64,000 nucleotides of DNA from Amoeboaphelidium protococcarum. Its lineage: Eukaryota; Aphelidiomycota; Aphelidea. The position numbers and the translations under genes were made by a program. Below the pieces are notes generated by a model. The model was not told the origin of the DNA. It was given only the letters and a program-made list of their open reading frames with translations, and searched no databases. Below, one piece after another: positions 1-11,943 of the stretch. Location of the stretch: contig JALECJ010000001.1 in the NCBI GenBank assembly GCA_023515745.1, positions 372,001 through 436,000 of the forward strand, written 5' to 3'. Positions within the stretch are counted from its first letter, which is position 1. The number at the start of each line of letters is the position of its first letter.

Positions 1-2572
1 ACAAAGGGATGTTCGTGCAAGGCTTGAACCACTTCTTTACCACGGTCTTAACCATAAATCTTCTCCAGTATGCGCACATACATCACTTTGGACATTCCAT
101 CACCAAGACCTTCATCTGGCTTGCACTTGAAAGCCTTCTTCTCTTCAGCAGTTTTACACTCTTCATCGATACGTCTCATCAGCTACTCAAGACGCTAGAT
201 GGTGACCTTGTTGATATCAATGTTGAGATCAAACTCATAACGCTCCTCCTCACAGCGGTACATGGCTTCTTCATACTGATTCTTCTTATGAGCAACGAAT
301 CCTCCATCTTCACTGGCCCACGTTGGATGACACACCCAAGTATCGTTCAGCACTTCGTACGACAAAGAGTCACGACCACCACATGGAGCTTACACATAAG
401 TTACAGGGAGCATTCTATAGCTAGCACCAGATCGCTTTGACTCACTCAAATCTCTAGGCTGGCCTTGACTATTGTGAGGAGTAACCAACAGCTCAGTCTC
501 CTCTCCATGACCGACATAGTAACGGAACCAATCATACAATTCCTGATGCTTGCCGATGAAAGGCTCCACTTTGTCAATCAGAGTCTTGGCATTGATAATA
601 TCCTGATTATACAAATTAATAACCTTCAAAAACTCAACATACGTCGTCTTGTTGTTCAGAGCACGCTTGACACGGTCGAAGAACTCCAGCTCTTGAGCAG
701 TATTAGGCTGATTAATTCGATTCTTTGCATCAAGCGCACTTCCTTTCAAGAAGGGATTGTTAGGAGGCTTCTTGAACTTGCCTAAGCCAAGCGATGATCG
801 AGAAGCCTTCTTAGAGCCAATGGAATACGCATTCGAAACTGAAGGAGGAGCCACGACACTCACACTGCCGGCCTGGTTCTGTAGTTGTGACTATGATCTA
901 CCGCCAGACGCAAGTTATTTACCAGGCACCTAATTATGAACTGAACCAATGGACACCGAATTATCTGGCAGAAATTGCTTAAACTCATCCAGCAGATCTG
1001 GCGAATTCTTAAACAGCACATGCACTTGTGCATACACCTCTGCTATGGGCTTGGCATCATTCTGATAATTGCGTAGAATCTCCAGAAATTATCTGTAAAT
1101 CTCTGGGTCATTGGCATACCTATTCTTGATCTTGTTGACATAATTTATCGCATGATTAAACTCAACGGGCTTCTTACCTAAAGCTTACTGCTACTACTAC
1201 TAAGGCTGATGCTATTGCTATTGAGGCTAAATCTGCTATAACATTTACTATTACTGCTAAGCCAGCATTTGCATTGAGCCAGAGCGGGATGGAGCTGGCA
1301 TTAAAGCTGGCTGAGATGCTTGCTATTACGACGGCTACTTCTGCTGCTACTATTACTACTATTGCTACTACTGCTGCTGCATGACTTGCTAAGACACTTA
1401 ACCACCTAGGTTCTATCTAGTTCCATTATCAGGCGTTGACGTTGTGACGGTATAGAAACCTGGTTATCCATTCCCACCAACAGAGACTTCAATCTTATAT
1501 CCAGGAGGCAGGAACGTATTAAAGCCCACGATAAGATTAGGATGACCCTGGAACAACTAACTAACACGATCAATGACACCAGGCGTATCGATAGCCTAGG
1601 ATTTGAAATCCTTCATAATGTCAAGGAACCTGTTATAAACATCGGGCTACTCATTGAACTACAACTTGACTTGATCCAGGTAAGACAAGGCATCCCTAAC
1701 ATTCAACTACCGATAGCCGCTGTTATCCTAAGCAGGAGCAGGAGCAGAACTTTGTGCAACTTGCTATTATGGAGGAGCTTTTGGTTGCATAGGCATGACA
1801 TATTGCTATTACTATGGATGAGGCTGATGTTGGCCAGGTGCAACAGGTCGATAATGGTGTGGCATCTAACCTGGATAATGACCAAGCGCCTACGGATGCT
1901 ACTATTACTACTATTAAGCTTGCGGCGGACGAGCATAATGCTACTACGCCTATTACTGCTGATGAGGCATCATCTAGTGTGGGTGAACAGCACTTCTACA
2001 TAATTCGGAAATAAGGATTACAATTACATTAAAAAACGAGAAGAAGGTGTGAAATCTTACGGATGATACACGGGGACACTAGGACCGTGCATTTGCTACT
2101 AAACGTGCTTTGGAGGAGGAGCTGCAGATGAACCCGGTCCAGAAGCCATAGACTGATGCTACTATAAATGACCATGTGCCGGATGCTGTGGCCCTGCACC
2201 ACCGATCGCCGTCGTCTAATGATGAGGAGGCGGCGCTTGCTTCATCGGAGGCAGTTGCACGCTACTTTTAGGCATTGATTATTACTATTACTACTACGGC
2301 ATCTACTACGGTTAAGCAGTTGACAAAGCATTTGCGCTGACTGAACCACTTGACTATGCACTAACGGGCTATTGTGCAGAAGCATTATCGGGATAAGACT
2401 GCTGCTGAGCGCCACCAGAGTTCTATCTGCTCACGACCGACTGTTTCTCACTAGGCGCAGAACTACCAGCAGAACTCATTTGTACGTCCATCGTATCTGG
2501 ATTGCCAGAATTCTCCAACACCACTTGCTGCTGTTAACTACTATTGTTATTACTATTACTACCGCCTTCCAT
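1..2572 (-). CDS. SIN3: SIN3 transcriptional corepressor, 5' part (C-terminus off window)
   Basis: SIN3 is the scaffold of the Sin3/HDAC histone deacetylase complex in the nucleus. The start is the ATG at 2572-2570. A 65-nt intron (1996-2060, GTAAGA..TGTAG) restores frame, so the model is complement(join(1..1995,2061..2572)). The N-terminus is Gln/Ser/Pro-rich. PAH1 lies near 1720-1500 (core [16 protein letters not shown]), PAH2 near 1180-950 ([16 protein letters not shown]) and PAH3 near 700-500 ([14 protein letters not shown]). The Sin3 HDAC-interaction region follows ([16 protein letters not shown], then [11 protein letters not shown]) and runs off position 1. Long Gln tracts between PAH1 and PAH2 are written with mixed CAG/CAA/TAG/TAA. 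The conserved C-terminal Sin3 domain is outside the window. Identification is secure because all three PAH domains are in order. Confidence 0.95.
1186..1400 (-). repeat. Poly-Gln tracts in SIN3, coded by TAG/TAA/CAG/CAA
   Basis: Two near-continuous Gln runs separate PAH1 from PAH2. On the minus strand they are strings of TAG, CAG, TAA and CAA codons. Under the standard code this would be a cluster of stops inside the conserved SIN3 frame, so the tract is strong internal evidence for TAR = Gln. The mixed codons should make it less prone to slippage than a pure CAG repeat. Confidence 0.85.
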
Positions 2573-2971
2573 ATATCGCCGCAACCTTATCGTTCGTTCG
2601 TTTCAAGACAATGAGAGAAAAGAGTGAGAAAGAGAGAACAGAGAGCGGGCGAGAAAACACTGCTGTTTGGCTGAATAGAGAGAGAGAGAGACAGTAGCGA
2701 AAGAGAGAACGACGTATCGCTCGCTGTCTTCAGAACAGACGCGCGATCTGGAGTGGGACTCTTGTGCAAGAAAAGGGAGAGACGATTCGCAAAAGAGTAA
2801 AAGACGCTTTAACGATGGCCGCGCGACCGAACGGCTGAGAAATCTTTTAGCGGTAAGGAATACGCGGCAGAGAGAGATAAGAGAAGCGTGTCGCCAAGAA
2901 CCAAAGACGGTTAAGGTTACAGATGGAAATGCTCTCAGACCTGTAAGAACCACACTCATTTAAATGGATAT
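2573..2971. promoter_or_regulatory. Intergenic, GA-rich 5' region of SIN3
   Basis: These 400 bases lie between the SIN3 start and the end of the methyltransferase gene, both on the minus strand. The part near SIN3 is rich in GAGA runs (about 2610-2720). I see no conserved coding frame. The two standard-code ORFs here are low-complexity Ser/Leu/Arg strings with no family resemblance. It presumably holds the SIN3 promoter and 5' UTR. Confidence 0.4.
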
Positions 2972-3622
2972 TCATTTAATCATTACATAGAGAAAGTACT
3001 CTATAATTCCACATTGTTGTTTATTATCATCAGCGAGAGTGAGTGCTTACACGGATGACCACGGCTGACTCTGTAGAATGGGCAATCGGAAATGTTTCTG
3101 CCCGAATGTGATGTACAGAAACACTGCGCCCCGTTTCAGAATTCGATAAACCTCGGCAATCTCACCGTGAGCCTTCTCCAACTTATCCTTTGGGGGATTC
3201 CATGGGTCATATTTGCCACAGAGCATCGCGTCCAGTGTTCCCTTGTCAATTGCCACGTCGAATGTCGCGTCATCGTAGCACTTCATCTGAGTAACATCAG
3301 CCTATTCAAACGAGCATATAGCATCTGGGTGTTTATCTAACACGAGTTAATTGTATTTCTGTTGCATTTAATCGATTACATTAGCGGCATAATCAACGTT
3401 AACAATGTGTGTATACCCATCCTCTATCATATCATACCCAAGTGTGGAATTGCCACATCCCAGGATAATGATACGCGATTGCTTGTCCTTGATGAATTCA
3501 CCTAGACTGTCTTTTATATCATCATAAGTTTTGAACCAGTCGAAAGATTGTTCAGTATCTTCCTCTTCATATCGTCGCTCCCAATACTCTTTTTACCCAT
3601 AAAGCTCATTCGATTCTGCCAT
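2972..3622 (-). CDS. Class I SAM-dependent methyltransferase, eEF1A lysine methyltransferase 4 / METTL13-like
   Basis: A 216-aa protein read through several TAR codons, ATG at 3622, TGA at 2974-2972. The N-terminus has YWERRY..E....FDWF, typical of the METTL13-N/EEF1AKMT4 family. The SAM-binding glycine motif is IIILGCGNSTLG, followed by an acidic strand end (VNVDYA). The family block FDVAIDKGTLDAMLCG then DPW is clear. The tail ends EYFLYVMIK, like the usual closing beta strand. Relatives methylate lysines of eEF1A in the cytosol; the substrate here is an inference. The standard-code frame would lose both the first 112 residues and the last 25, so the code matters for this gene. Confidence 0.8.
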
Positions 3623-3701
3623 CTATATTAATTACTGATCTGACTCTGATTACTCCTTATCTGTCTATGAACAAGTAAAAAGTGTAAAATCTTGTTTGAT
3701 C

Positions 3702-5213
3702 ATGATAAAGCCAATGTGTTACATAATGAATATCAGAGCTAGTTAACGACTTAATAGCACCATCAAGTCCTCTTTCAAGAATTAGAATCCTCATGAATGG
3801 AAAAAGGCTAGGGAGACTGCGCAGATTGGCGGTGATGTCCATGCTGATTAAATGTCAAAATTGCTTGGTTTACCACCTCGGATCACATAGAAGAAACTGG
3901 TGAAGACATTTGCTCCTGCTGTCTTTCCATAGCGATACCAATCAATATAGCCTTCGGTGTACAGTCCCTCTAGTATCTTTGAACTCAAGACGCGTAATAT
4001 CGATCCGAGTAAGACATATGATAATGAACTCTCACATTCAGTCGCTATACTTGGACTTCCTAATTGTGGAAAGTCGACACTTTTCAATCGTCTTGTCGGT
4101 CCTAAATTGAGTGCTACTAGTATTTTGAAATACACCACTAAAGATGTCATGACTGCATATAGGGACAGGCATACTGTATAGCGTGGCGATGTTGATTTGT
4201 AGCATACAAGTAGTGGACGAGAATTGATCAATCAGCTCATTGTAAAGGATTTACCTCCTATCACAGATCAAAATAGGAAGGATTAACAGCATAGACCGTC
4301 TCATATACTTGAGAATGGCCTGAGTAAAAATACGTGGGATATTCTGTAAAATGATGTGGATACGATTTTGCTCATGGTTGACGCGTCGTAGTAGATTATT
4401 GATAGTAGTGGTGCCGTTGTGTTGAGCGATGATACGGTGTACTTGTTAAAGCTGATCAAGAAGTTGCGACATGAACTGGAGCACGTCGATATTCAGTTGG
4501 TCTTCAATAAATGCTCTAGCTTTGCGCATAAAGTGGAGAAGTCGGGTTAGACTGCAGATCTGGTCGCGTTATAGCAGGCTTGTCAGAAAGTTGGTCGATT
4601 GTTCGAGAGTGCTCATTTTATTGATGCCAATAGTTAGTAGGACACTGCGATAACAGAATTATTGAACAATCTTTATGAACGTAGCAAGCCACGGCCTAAT
4701 ATGTACGAGTCAAGACTGGATGACGGTTTGGCTGAGAAGTACACCGTGAACTCGCTCCCTGCGTTTATGCTCACAACCACCAAGGCTAATAAATTGGCTG
4801 CTGACGTTATAAGGGAGAAGATTTTTTAGTAGGCTTACTCAGGAGTACCAATGTATCTGCCGTATACTATTAATGTAAAAGTGGATTATTTTACTCTTTT
4901 GAAGAGAAAAAGTTTGGCTGATCTGGTTAGTGTTGATAATACTACAGAGTAATAATCAGCACCTTCGTTCCGCGACTGTGATGCTATTAGAATCGATGCG
5001 ACAGTGATCACCAAGTCTGTCAGTGATTATGAAAAGCTGTGCGAGTAGCCGTCGTAGCCATAACAATAGAAACAGGGCGGATCTGCACCCAATGGAGAGT
5101 CTTAAATGAAAACGCCTGTTATGGAAATTGTCAGGTCTCGCGCACAGGGCGTCATGACAAAGATCTTTGATCGACCCGTGTATCTCTTTCTATCTGTCTA
5201 ACCCAAAGCTTGA
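3702..5213 (+). CDS. Era-like GTPase with C-terminal KH-type domain (mitochondrial ERAL1-like)
   Basis: A single-exon frame of about 503 aa. The start is uncertain: in-frame ATGs lie at 3702, 3714 and 3726, all giving a basic, mitochondrial-like N-terminus. The G1 motif is GLPNCGKST near residue 115, followed by FNRLVGPKLSATS and switch I Thr (KYTTKD). G4 is NKCS rather than NKxD, and no clean DxPG G3 motif is visible. The end (RAQGVMTKIFDRPVYLFLSV) resembles the KH end of Era/ERAL1. ERAL1 chaperones the mitochondrial small-subunit rRNA. The altered G3 and G4 suggest weakened or changed GTP hydrolysis. It ends 85 bp from the convergent S1P lyase gene. Confidence 0.75.
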
Positions 5214-5298
5214 ATCTATCTGATACTAAGTTATAGAGTATATTAAGTATTCAAATGTTGATAATATTAATCTCCATTTATACCACTTCAATTTAAGT

Positions 5299-7206
5299 TC
5301 AGTGTCTCAATTTGGTTAATGCGTCCAAATAACCGGTAGCGATATCACCAACTAGCCTCTTATCTGGGATACTTGCAGCCATTCCGTAAATTGCAGCATT
5401 GCCCTCCTCTTGGCTCTGCTTTCCATCACCATGAGCTATCGCCTTCAGCGTTTTAATTCTCACCTACTCAACAGCCTCCTTTAAATCAGCGATAAATTGA
5501 CCATAGGAATTGACAGTAGGCAACGTGCAGCAAATATGAATGGCAGCCGGATGTTGCAAAGTATTCAGATTCCATCCTTTAGCAGTCATCGTATCGCCAA
5601 TAGTGTAGATGTTGTACTTTTAACTAGTAAAGGCAATAACCATAGCCAACGGGTCTCCACACACTTCAATGCCCTCAATAGATTTAACACCTTCTTTAAT
5701 AGCTCTAGCAGCAGTGACAATCTTCTTAGTGCTCTCAATGTATCCACTCTCCCCCATGTGCAGGAGTGCTGCGTAACAAGAGGCAACCAGAGCACCACTT
5801 CTACTACCGGCAATCGATGGAGAAGCATAGATGCCGCCGGACCACTCTGGAAACACAAAATATTAAAACTTTCTCACCTCAGCACTTCTATACATGATAA
5901 CAGACGATCCTTTAGGTGCAAATCCAAACTTGTGAGTATCACAAGAGATTGAAGTCACACCAGGCACACGGAAATCAAACGGCCTTATACCTTCACCGAA
6001 TCCAGCCTTGACCAAAAAGGGAACAATAAATGATCCTAGGCAGCAGTCAACATGCAAACCAATATTAAAACTCTACGCCAACTTGCCCAACTACTCGATA
6101 TCATCGAATATTCCATGTGGATAATTTGGCGCACTACCAACAATCATGATGGTATTGCTTGTGATAGCACGGCGCATCTTCTTCATATCCACTCTCCACC
6201 CATTCTTCTTATCAATGTCAACGTGGGTCACCTTTACCTTGAAATAAGCTGCAGCCTTATCGAAAGCAGCATGAGCGGTAATGGGAATGACAATCTCAGG
6301 CTCAGCGATGCCCTTTGTATGAAAAGCCCAATCCCTATGCGCTTTCACACTCATCAAGATACTCTCCGTTCCACCACTAGTGATATTACCACAGGGACTT
6401 CCAGCCGTGGAATCATCACCCTTCTTATCACCTCCATGCTTCATAGGAGCATTAAACATGTTCAAAAGCATAGAGACCACCTCAGCCTCCATCAGTCTTG
6501 TACTCGGAAACACGTCAGGATGAAGTGGATTAGAATGAGAGAACATGGAATAAGTCTCCACAAGCAGCTCTGACAACTCTTTCCCGCCATGATACACCGT
6601 GCCTGACACCTTTCCGCCACGCCAGTCTACATGCTCTAACTCCTTGTGTCGCTTCAAGATATCCTGAATCTACTCATTGGACAAGGACTTTGCAGGCAGC
6701 TTCGCCAGGGGTTTAATCTTATGCGTGCTCTCCACTTTGAACAACTTGTCCTCGACATCAATCAGCACCTTGCCCAACTCTAATTATATTGTACGCCGCA
6801 CAGATGGAATCAACTTGAGCAAATTGAACACTGTATGTATGCAGGTAGTCTTTATAGCTTTCCAGTGTTGGCACAGAGTACGAGAGCGAGCCCATTTCAA
6901 CAACTTGAACACTGAATACAACAGCACGGTATAGAACACAATGCTCTTGATGTCATACTCAAAAGTGCTCCAAAATTAATGAAACTAATTCTAAAGAGGT
7001 TAAATAAAGCTCCTACTGACGTACTTAACTGGTGACTAGTTGAGAAAACTCTGATACTTTGGATACACTTTCGTGTAGTACAGCATCTCCCACTAGTACA
7101 AAGCTCGTTAGACATTCTAATTGCCAAACAGAAAGCTGTTAATTTACCGACCCCACTGACTATGAGGAACTTTAGGACCAAAAATAAAGTCGTACCAGTA
7201 GCCCAT
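5299..7206 (-). CDS. DPL1/SGPL1: Sphingosine-1-phosphate lyase
   Basis: 635 aa, single exon. This PLP enzyme cleaves sphingosine-1-phosphate to a long-chain aldehyde and phosphoethanolamine at the ER. A membrane segment ([16 protein letters not shown]) sits near residues 88-105, as in the family. The PLP lysine lies in [15 protein letters not shown] near residue 425. Other family blocks are [39 protein letters not shown] and [15 protein letters not shown]. The start ATG at 7206 opens a frame with several TAG/TAA Gln codons before the first conserved block. The length is close to fungal and animal enzymes (570-590 aa), with a slightly longer N-terminus. Confidence 0.96.
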
Positions 7207-7793
7207 GTTGACCGATAATTTGAACTTTCGTACGATACTACACAATGAGGTGAAAGGAAGAAAGCGAGGAAGAAAATCGAGTGCGGGTTTCCAAATCAAA
7301 GGGACGATTAACAGTGTACTGTACAGCCCTCTTTTAGTTTTTGATATTTATTGGAATGCTATGAGCCATTCTTAACAGAACTTACCTTTCGGAGATAGGT
7401 GATTGCATGAAATGTTAGTTTGATTTGCATACTTATAAAACTGTGGGATTTTACAGTCAAATGATGATCTAAGTAGAATTACGATGGGCGCAATTGTTAG
7501 TTGTGATGTGATAAGCGGTTTGAATCGGAATTTTACTAGAAATATTTGCTGAGCAAGGGGTTTCTTCTCATAGTTTCATCATATACAGTACTGTACCGTA
7601 GAGGGCGCCAAGCTATTAAGGCAAGATTTGAAACATCATGACGCCTCGTCAGCGCCCAATCAGATAGTCGTTTCACTCGGCAGCATCGGTTCATGATTGG
7701 CCACAGTCATATGAAACAGTCGAGTCTGTGAAATCTTCTCTTTGATTTTATATAACTCATCCAAATCGAAAGCACATTATAATCTACAGCCTT
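7207..7793. promoter_or_regulatory. Divergent intergenic region with two CCAAT boxes
   Basis: This region separates the divergent S1P lyase and the small coiled-coil gene. CCAAT at 7656-7660 and its inverse ATTGG at 7696-7700 lie about 140 and 100 bp upstream of the + strand start, a usual place for NF-Y (HAP) sites. I see no coding frame or RNA gene in the rest. Confidence 0.45.
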
Positions 7794-8165
7794 ATGTCGC
7801 GTTTTACAAAGTTTGCCCAAAGTTTAAATGAGAATTTAGGGTTATACGTTGTGGGTGCAGCGTTTATAACCACCGTGATAACACCTTCGTTGAATGCAAC
7901 GAGATTATAACGCTTGGAGTCTAAGCTTGAAACCTCAAATGAGATGAATCAAGCGAGGTTTGAAAAAGGAGAACTGCAACGCTAGCAACTATAATTCATT
8001 TTGTCCTAAGACATTTCAGATGTCAAGAAGGATATTGCATATGTCAAGGAAGATGTTGATCAAGTAAAGAGGGACATTGATCAGCTCAAGGTTGACATGA
8101 AGAAAATGAAAGATGAAGTAAAAAAGGATTTAGCTGAAATCAAGGCTCTAATTGTAAATAATTGA
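7794..8165 (+). CDS. Small membrane-anchored coiled-coil protein, function unknown
   Basis: 123 aa, ATG at 7794, TGA at 8163. A hydrophobic stretch (LYVVGAAFITTVITPS) near residues 17-33 is followed by a long heptad-rich helix full of Asp/Lys/Val (DVKKDIAYVKEDVDQVKRD and similar) to the end. Four TAR codons fall inside the frame. The basic N-terminus (MSRFTKFAQ) and the hydrophobic stretch would fit a mitochondrial inner-membrane anchor, but this is a guess. The coiled-coil pattern resembles many short, fast-evolving fungal proteins. No family recognised. Confidence 0.6.
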
Positions 8166-8369
8166 TAATTGTTAAAAAAGAATCATTTTAGTCGCATACC
8201 TTATTCCCACTTTTTTATACGCTTAAGCACAGATTAAACGCATTTTCTTCTTACGATCTCAGATGTCGTGCGTCAACGTCACACTCAACTACACAAATGT
8301 TAAGCACTAAATTTGAATAAAGTATATATAAATTCAACCAGCAGAAATAAGATGTCTATTATTTAAAAT

Positions 8370-11062
8370 TCAACGACCAACGGTGTTGGAGGCACCAAAT
8401 ACAATCTTCGCCAACTCATCGAAACTTGCTACAAAGTGAGTATCAATGCCATCTTTGATGAAATCTTCAAGATCTTCATAATCACCTTCATTCGCTTTGG
8501 GGAATATTATCCGCCTGGCACCAGATCTTTTTGCTGCAATGATCTTCTCCTTTACGCCGCCGATCCTCAACACTTTGCCGGTCAGTGTAAGCTCTCCAGT
8601 CATTGCAACGTCTGAAGGCACTGGCTTATTCAATGCCAATGAAAGCAATGCAGTGCACATTGTCACTCCAGCACTAGGCCCATCCTTCTTAATGGCTCCA
8701 TGAGGAACATGCAGATGGATAGAGTTCTACTGGAAAAAGTTACTTTCGGGCTGTAAGTGTCGGAGATATTACTATGCATAAGTGTAGGCAATATCTGTGG
8801 ACTCTTTCATAACATCTCCCAACTGACCTGTTGGCACAATGCTGGCGCGTCCAGTCTTGTTATTAAGATCTTTACTGATACACTCAATGTACAAAGTTGC
8901 ACCACCTTAACCAGTCCAAGCGAGACCTCTGACAACACCGGACGGTGGACTATCATACATCATTTCCTGACTATAAATGGGAACACCAACGAAATCGGGT
9001 AAATTCTGATCCGTGACAACTATTGGATGACCCTTACTGTTATCCGAATTATTCTCTTCCTACTTCTGCACGACTTTAAATGCAGCTTTTCTATAAATCT
9101 TTTCAATCTACTTTTTTAAATTACGGACACCACTCTCTCGACAATATTCATTGATTAAGCGCACCAAACTTTCTGGAATCAGTTCAACTTGATCTTTGGT
9201 TAATCCTGCATTTTTACGAGCACTGTCCATCAAATATTAATTCGCAATGGCAACCTTCTCTTCAGTCACGTATCCAGACAGTTCGATAACTTCCATTCTA
9301 TCTAAAAGCGGTCCTGGAATGGTATCCAGAACGTTAGCGGTGCACATAAAAAGAGCCTTGGACAAGTCAAGCGGAACGTCAAGATAATGATCCATAAATG
9401 AGGAATTCTACTCAGGATCCAGGACTTCTAATAAGGCACTCGAAGGATCACCACGGAAACTACTTCGACCAATCTTGTCCACTTCATCAATAAGAATTAA
9501 GGGATTCTCAGTCTAAACCTTCTTTAAAGCTTGAACAATCTTTCCAGGCAATGCGCCAACGTACGTTCGCCTATGGCCTTTGATTTCACTGACATCACCC
9601 AGACCACCAACGCTAAATCTATAGAATTCTCTATTCAGCGCCTTGGCAATACTTTTACCAATAGAAGTCTTTCCCACTCCTGGCGGTCCAGACAAGCATA
9701 GAATTTTACCTTAAGCGGCATTGCTGTTCAGTTTACTCACCGCGACAAACTCCAAAATACGCTCCTTCACGTCCTTCATTCCATAGTGATCATGGTCCAA
9801 AATCTATCGGGTACGCTCAATGTCAAGGCTATCCACAGACTATTTACCCCACGGGAGAGAAGTGAGCCAGTCCAAATAGTTGCGACTGACATTGAATTCC
9901 ATTGAGCTTGAATCTAAATTCATAAACTTGTTCAGCTCTTCATCAAATACCAGCGACACTTCTTCTGGCATTTATAACTTGGATCGCAAGTCTTTGAATT
10001 TGAGCACAAGTTTATCTTTACCATCGCTGTCTATACCCAGCTCCTTCTATATCCCCTTCATGTGCTCCATCAAATAATACTCCTTCCTAGCCTTGTTCAT
10101 TTTCTCCTCAACTTCGCGATCAATCTGCTCTTATAGCTTGGCATTGGACAGTTCCTTCTTCAGGATGACTAAAACTTTCTACAAACGTTCCTCTATCACC
10201 ATTGACTCTAAAACTTACTACAGCTCTTCAGCACCAGCAAACTGACTAATAGATGCTGAAAAGTCGGCTAGCAGAGCAGGATCATCCATAATACTTGTCC
10301 TGCTGGATAAACTCAACATTGTCACCTGTTCGCGTACCTGTGAATTATAACGAATCAAATCTTTGATGCAAGACAAAATCTCAGTAGTGAGAGCCTTAAT
10401 AAGAGGATTCTTGCTGTATGGCTCATCATAGACATTGCTAACAACCACACGACTAACAGCCTCATCTTGCATAACATCATACTTTGATAACTGCTGCTAC
10501 TTTAATCCCTCATCGCCAGACAATTGATGACTTGCTGCACCAGCGGACGGCGATGTAGAATCAGTAATGCTTCCCCTTCCACCAGGCGATGGATTAAGTA
10601 ATTCAGTAATTCTGACACGTCGCTGAGGTAGAACAATTAAATTCAAATCGCCATTCTGCATCTTCTCTGTCCTCAGTATTTAAGTGAAAGTTCCCATCGA
10701 GTGGACCTGATCCTTCGACCTGATGACATCATCCGGAAAGTCGTCATCTTTAGTGAGGAAACATCCAATATACGGCTAATTGGACTTCATCAGCCGATTA
10801 ACACTCAGCTTAACGGCCGGATCAGATATTTAAACACTCTTTGTCATTTACGGGAACAGAGGCTTCATAGTGATGGGCACCAGAAGCATATTCGGATAGA
10901 GCTCGGGTACAGTGGCTTTTTACAATTCCTACATCAACTTTAGAATGACATAAGAGATACTAAAAACTACGATATTAGTCATACCGTTGAACTATATAAT
11001 CTCCTCTAATTTATGCATAAACGTGACAGAGATGCAACTCTACAACTCATTTTCCTAATCAT
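8370..11062 (-). CDS. PIM1/LONP1: Lon protease, mitochondrial (PIM1-like)
   Basis: About 881 aa as complement(join(8370..10937,10985..11062)). The first exon encodes a basic, Arg/Ser-rich presequence ([15 protein letters not shown]..), and a 47-nt intron (GTATGA..AAAG) joins it to the substrate-binding N domain ([18 protein letters not shown]). Walker [15 protein letters not shown] is near residue 442 and Walker B is LILIDEVDK. The catalytic Ser is in KDGPSAGVT near 778 and the catalytic Lys in GGVKEK near 821, with the spacing of about 43 residues seen in Lon. It degrades misfolded and oxidised proteins in the mitochondrial matrix. The intron is required because the unspliced frame meets TGA. 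It is divergent from an mL40-like gene, 241 bp away. Confidence 0.95.
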
Positions 11063-11303
11063 GATATCGCTCAGTATAGTCACTGTATTATTTTTAGAAA
11101 TTCTGCGTAAGAGTCGCCACGGAAGAAAAGATTCCTCTTCCTGCGCGTTTAGCTCTTTGTCTCTGTCTCTTAGCTTTTGTCTTTCTCTTCAGGCCTTCAG
11201 CGTTGTCGTTCTGTTGGCCTTTAAAACGCGTCTTCAATCTCTCTTTAGTATCGACGAAGAAAGCTTTGTGACGGTGATTTGTTAAGAACGAGCTGCAAGT
11301 ACA

Positions 11304-11822
11304 ATGACGCGCCTATTAATTTCAAAGATAAACTCCCAGGCAGTTAAATAGTCTAATATAAATATATTATGCTTCAATAGATTCAAGACTATAAAAAGTG
11401 GAAGGGATGATAAATCAAAGAAGAATGTGATCAGTTCTTCTACTTCTGAGTCTTTGCAAGATGTCGTTTTCCCTCGATATGGTGTCAATGATAATCCGAA
11501 TTCGAATGATTAGAGTATTATTTCTACAAGTGCTCTAAAGTAATCTTTATTGAATGAATAAGCAGAGAAAGTTTTCAAAGAATATCAACGTGTTATCTAT
11601 GAGTAAAAGAGCTAGTAAATTTAAAAGTAACATGAAATGATGAAGGCTGCGTGCTTAGAGTTGGAGAGATGCGCACCAGAACTGTTTAAACGCGCCATGA
11701 TTAAAGAAAAGGGATAGTACATGCCACTGTAGAGACGTATTTTGACTGATACACCAGCTGATAAAGTTTGGGATTACGACTATGTAAAGGATAAAAATTT
11801 GAATAATGACACCAGGAGGTGA
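11304..11822 (+). CDS. Probable mitochondrial large-subunit ribosomal protein mL40
   Basis: 172 aa, single exon. The N-terminus is basic with few acidic residues, as expected for import. The central helix (KVFKEYQRVIYEQKSQQIQ) runs into MMKAACLELERCAPELFKRA, then a block ending PADKVWDYDY and NNDTRR. This order matches mL40 (human MRPL40, yeast Mrpl28): charged helix, L..ESP.LF..A, then a PP/Y and NDxT tail. The resemblance is by eye and moderate. Seven or more TAR codons are read as Gln in the helix. Sharing a divergent intergenic region with Lon fits a mitochondrial gene pair. Confidence 0.6.
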
Positions 11823-11943
11823 TAATTGAATAGATGGACGTTCCCTTTAGCTCATTTTATCTTTTTCGCAGTTTTCATTTCTTTATCATCAGATTGATTT
11901 ATCTAATTGTGAATTTTATAATTCATAATTTTATTATAATAGT

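Noticed and set aside
1542-2003. Leu/Arg-rich plus-strand ORF opposite SIN3
   Set aside because: Shadow of the minus-strand poly-Q/PAH1 coding region; low complexity, no family.
2587-2959. Minus-strand ORFs rich in Ser/Leu between SIN3 and the methyltransferase
   Set aside because: Low-complexity translation of GA repeats; no conserved motif.
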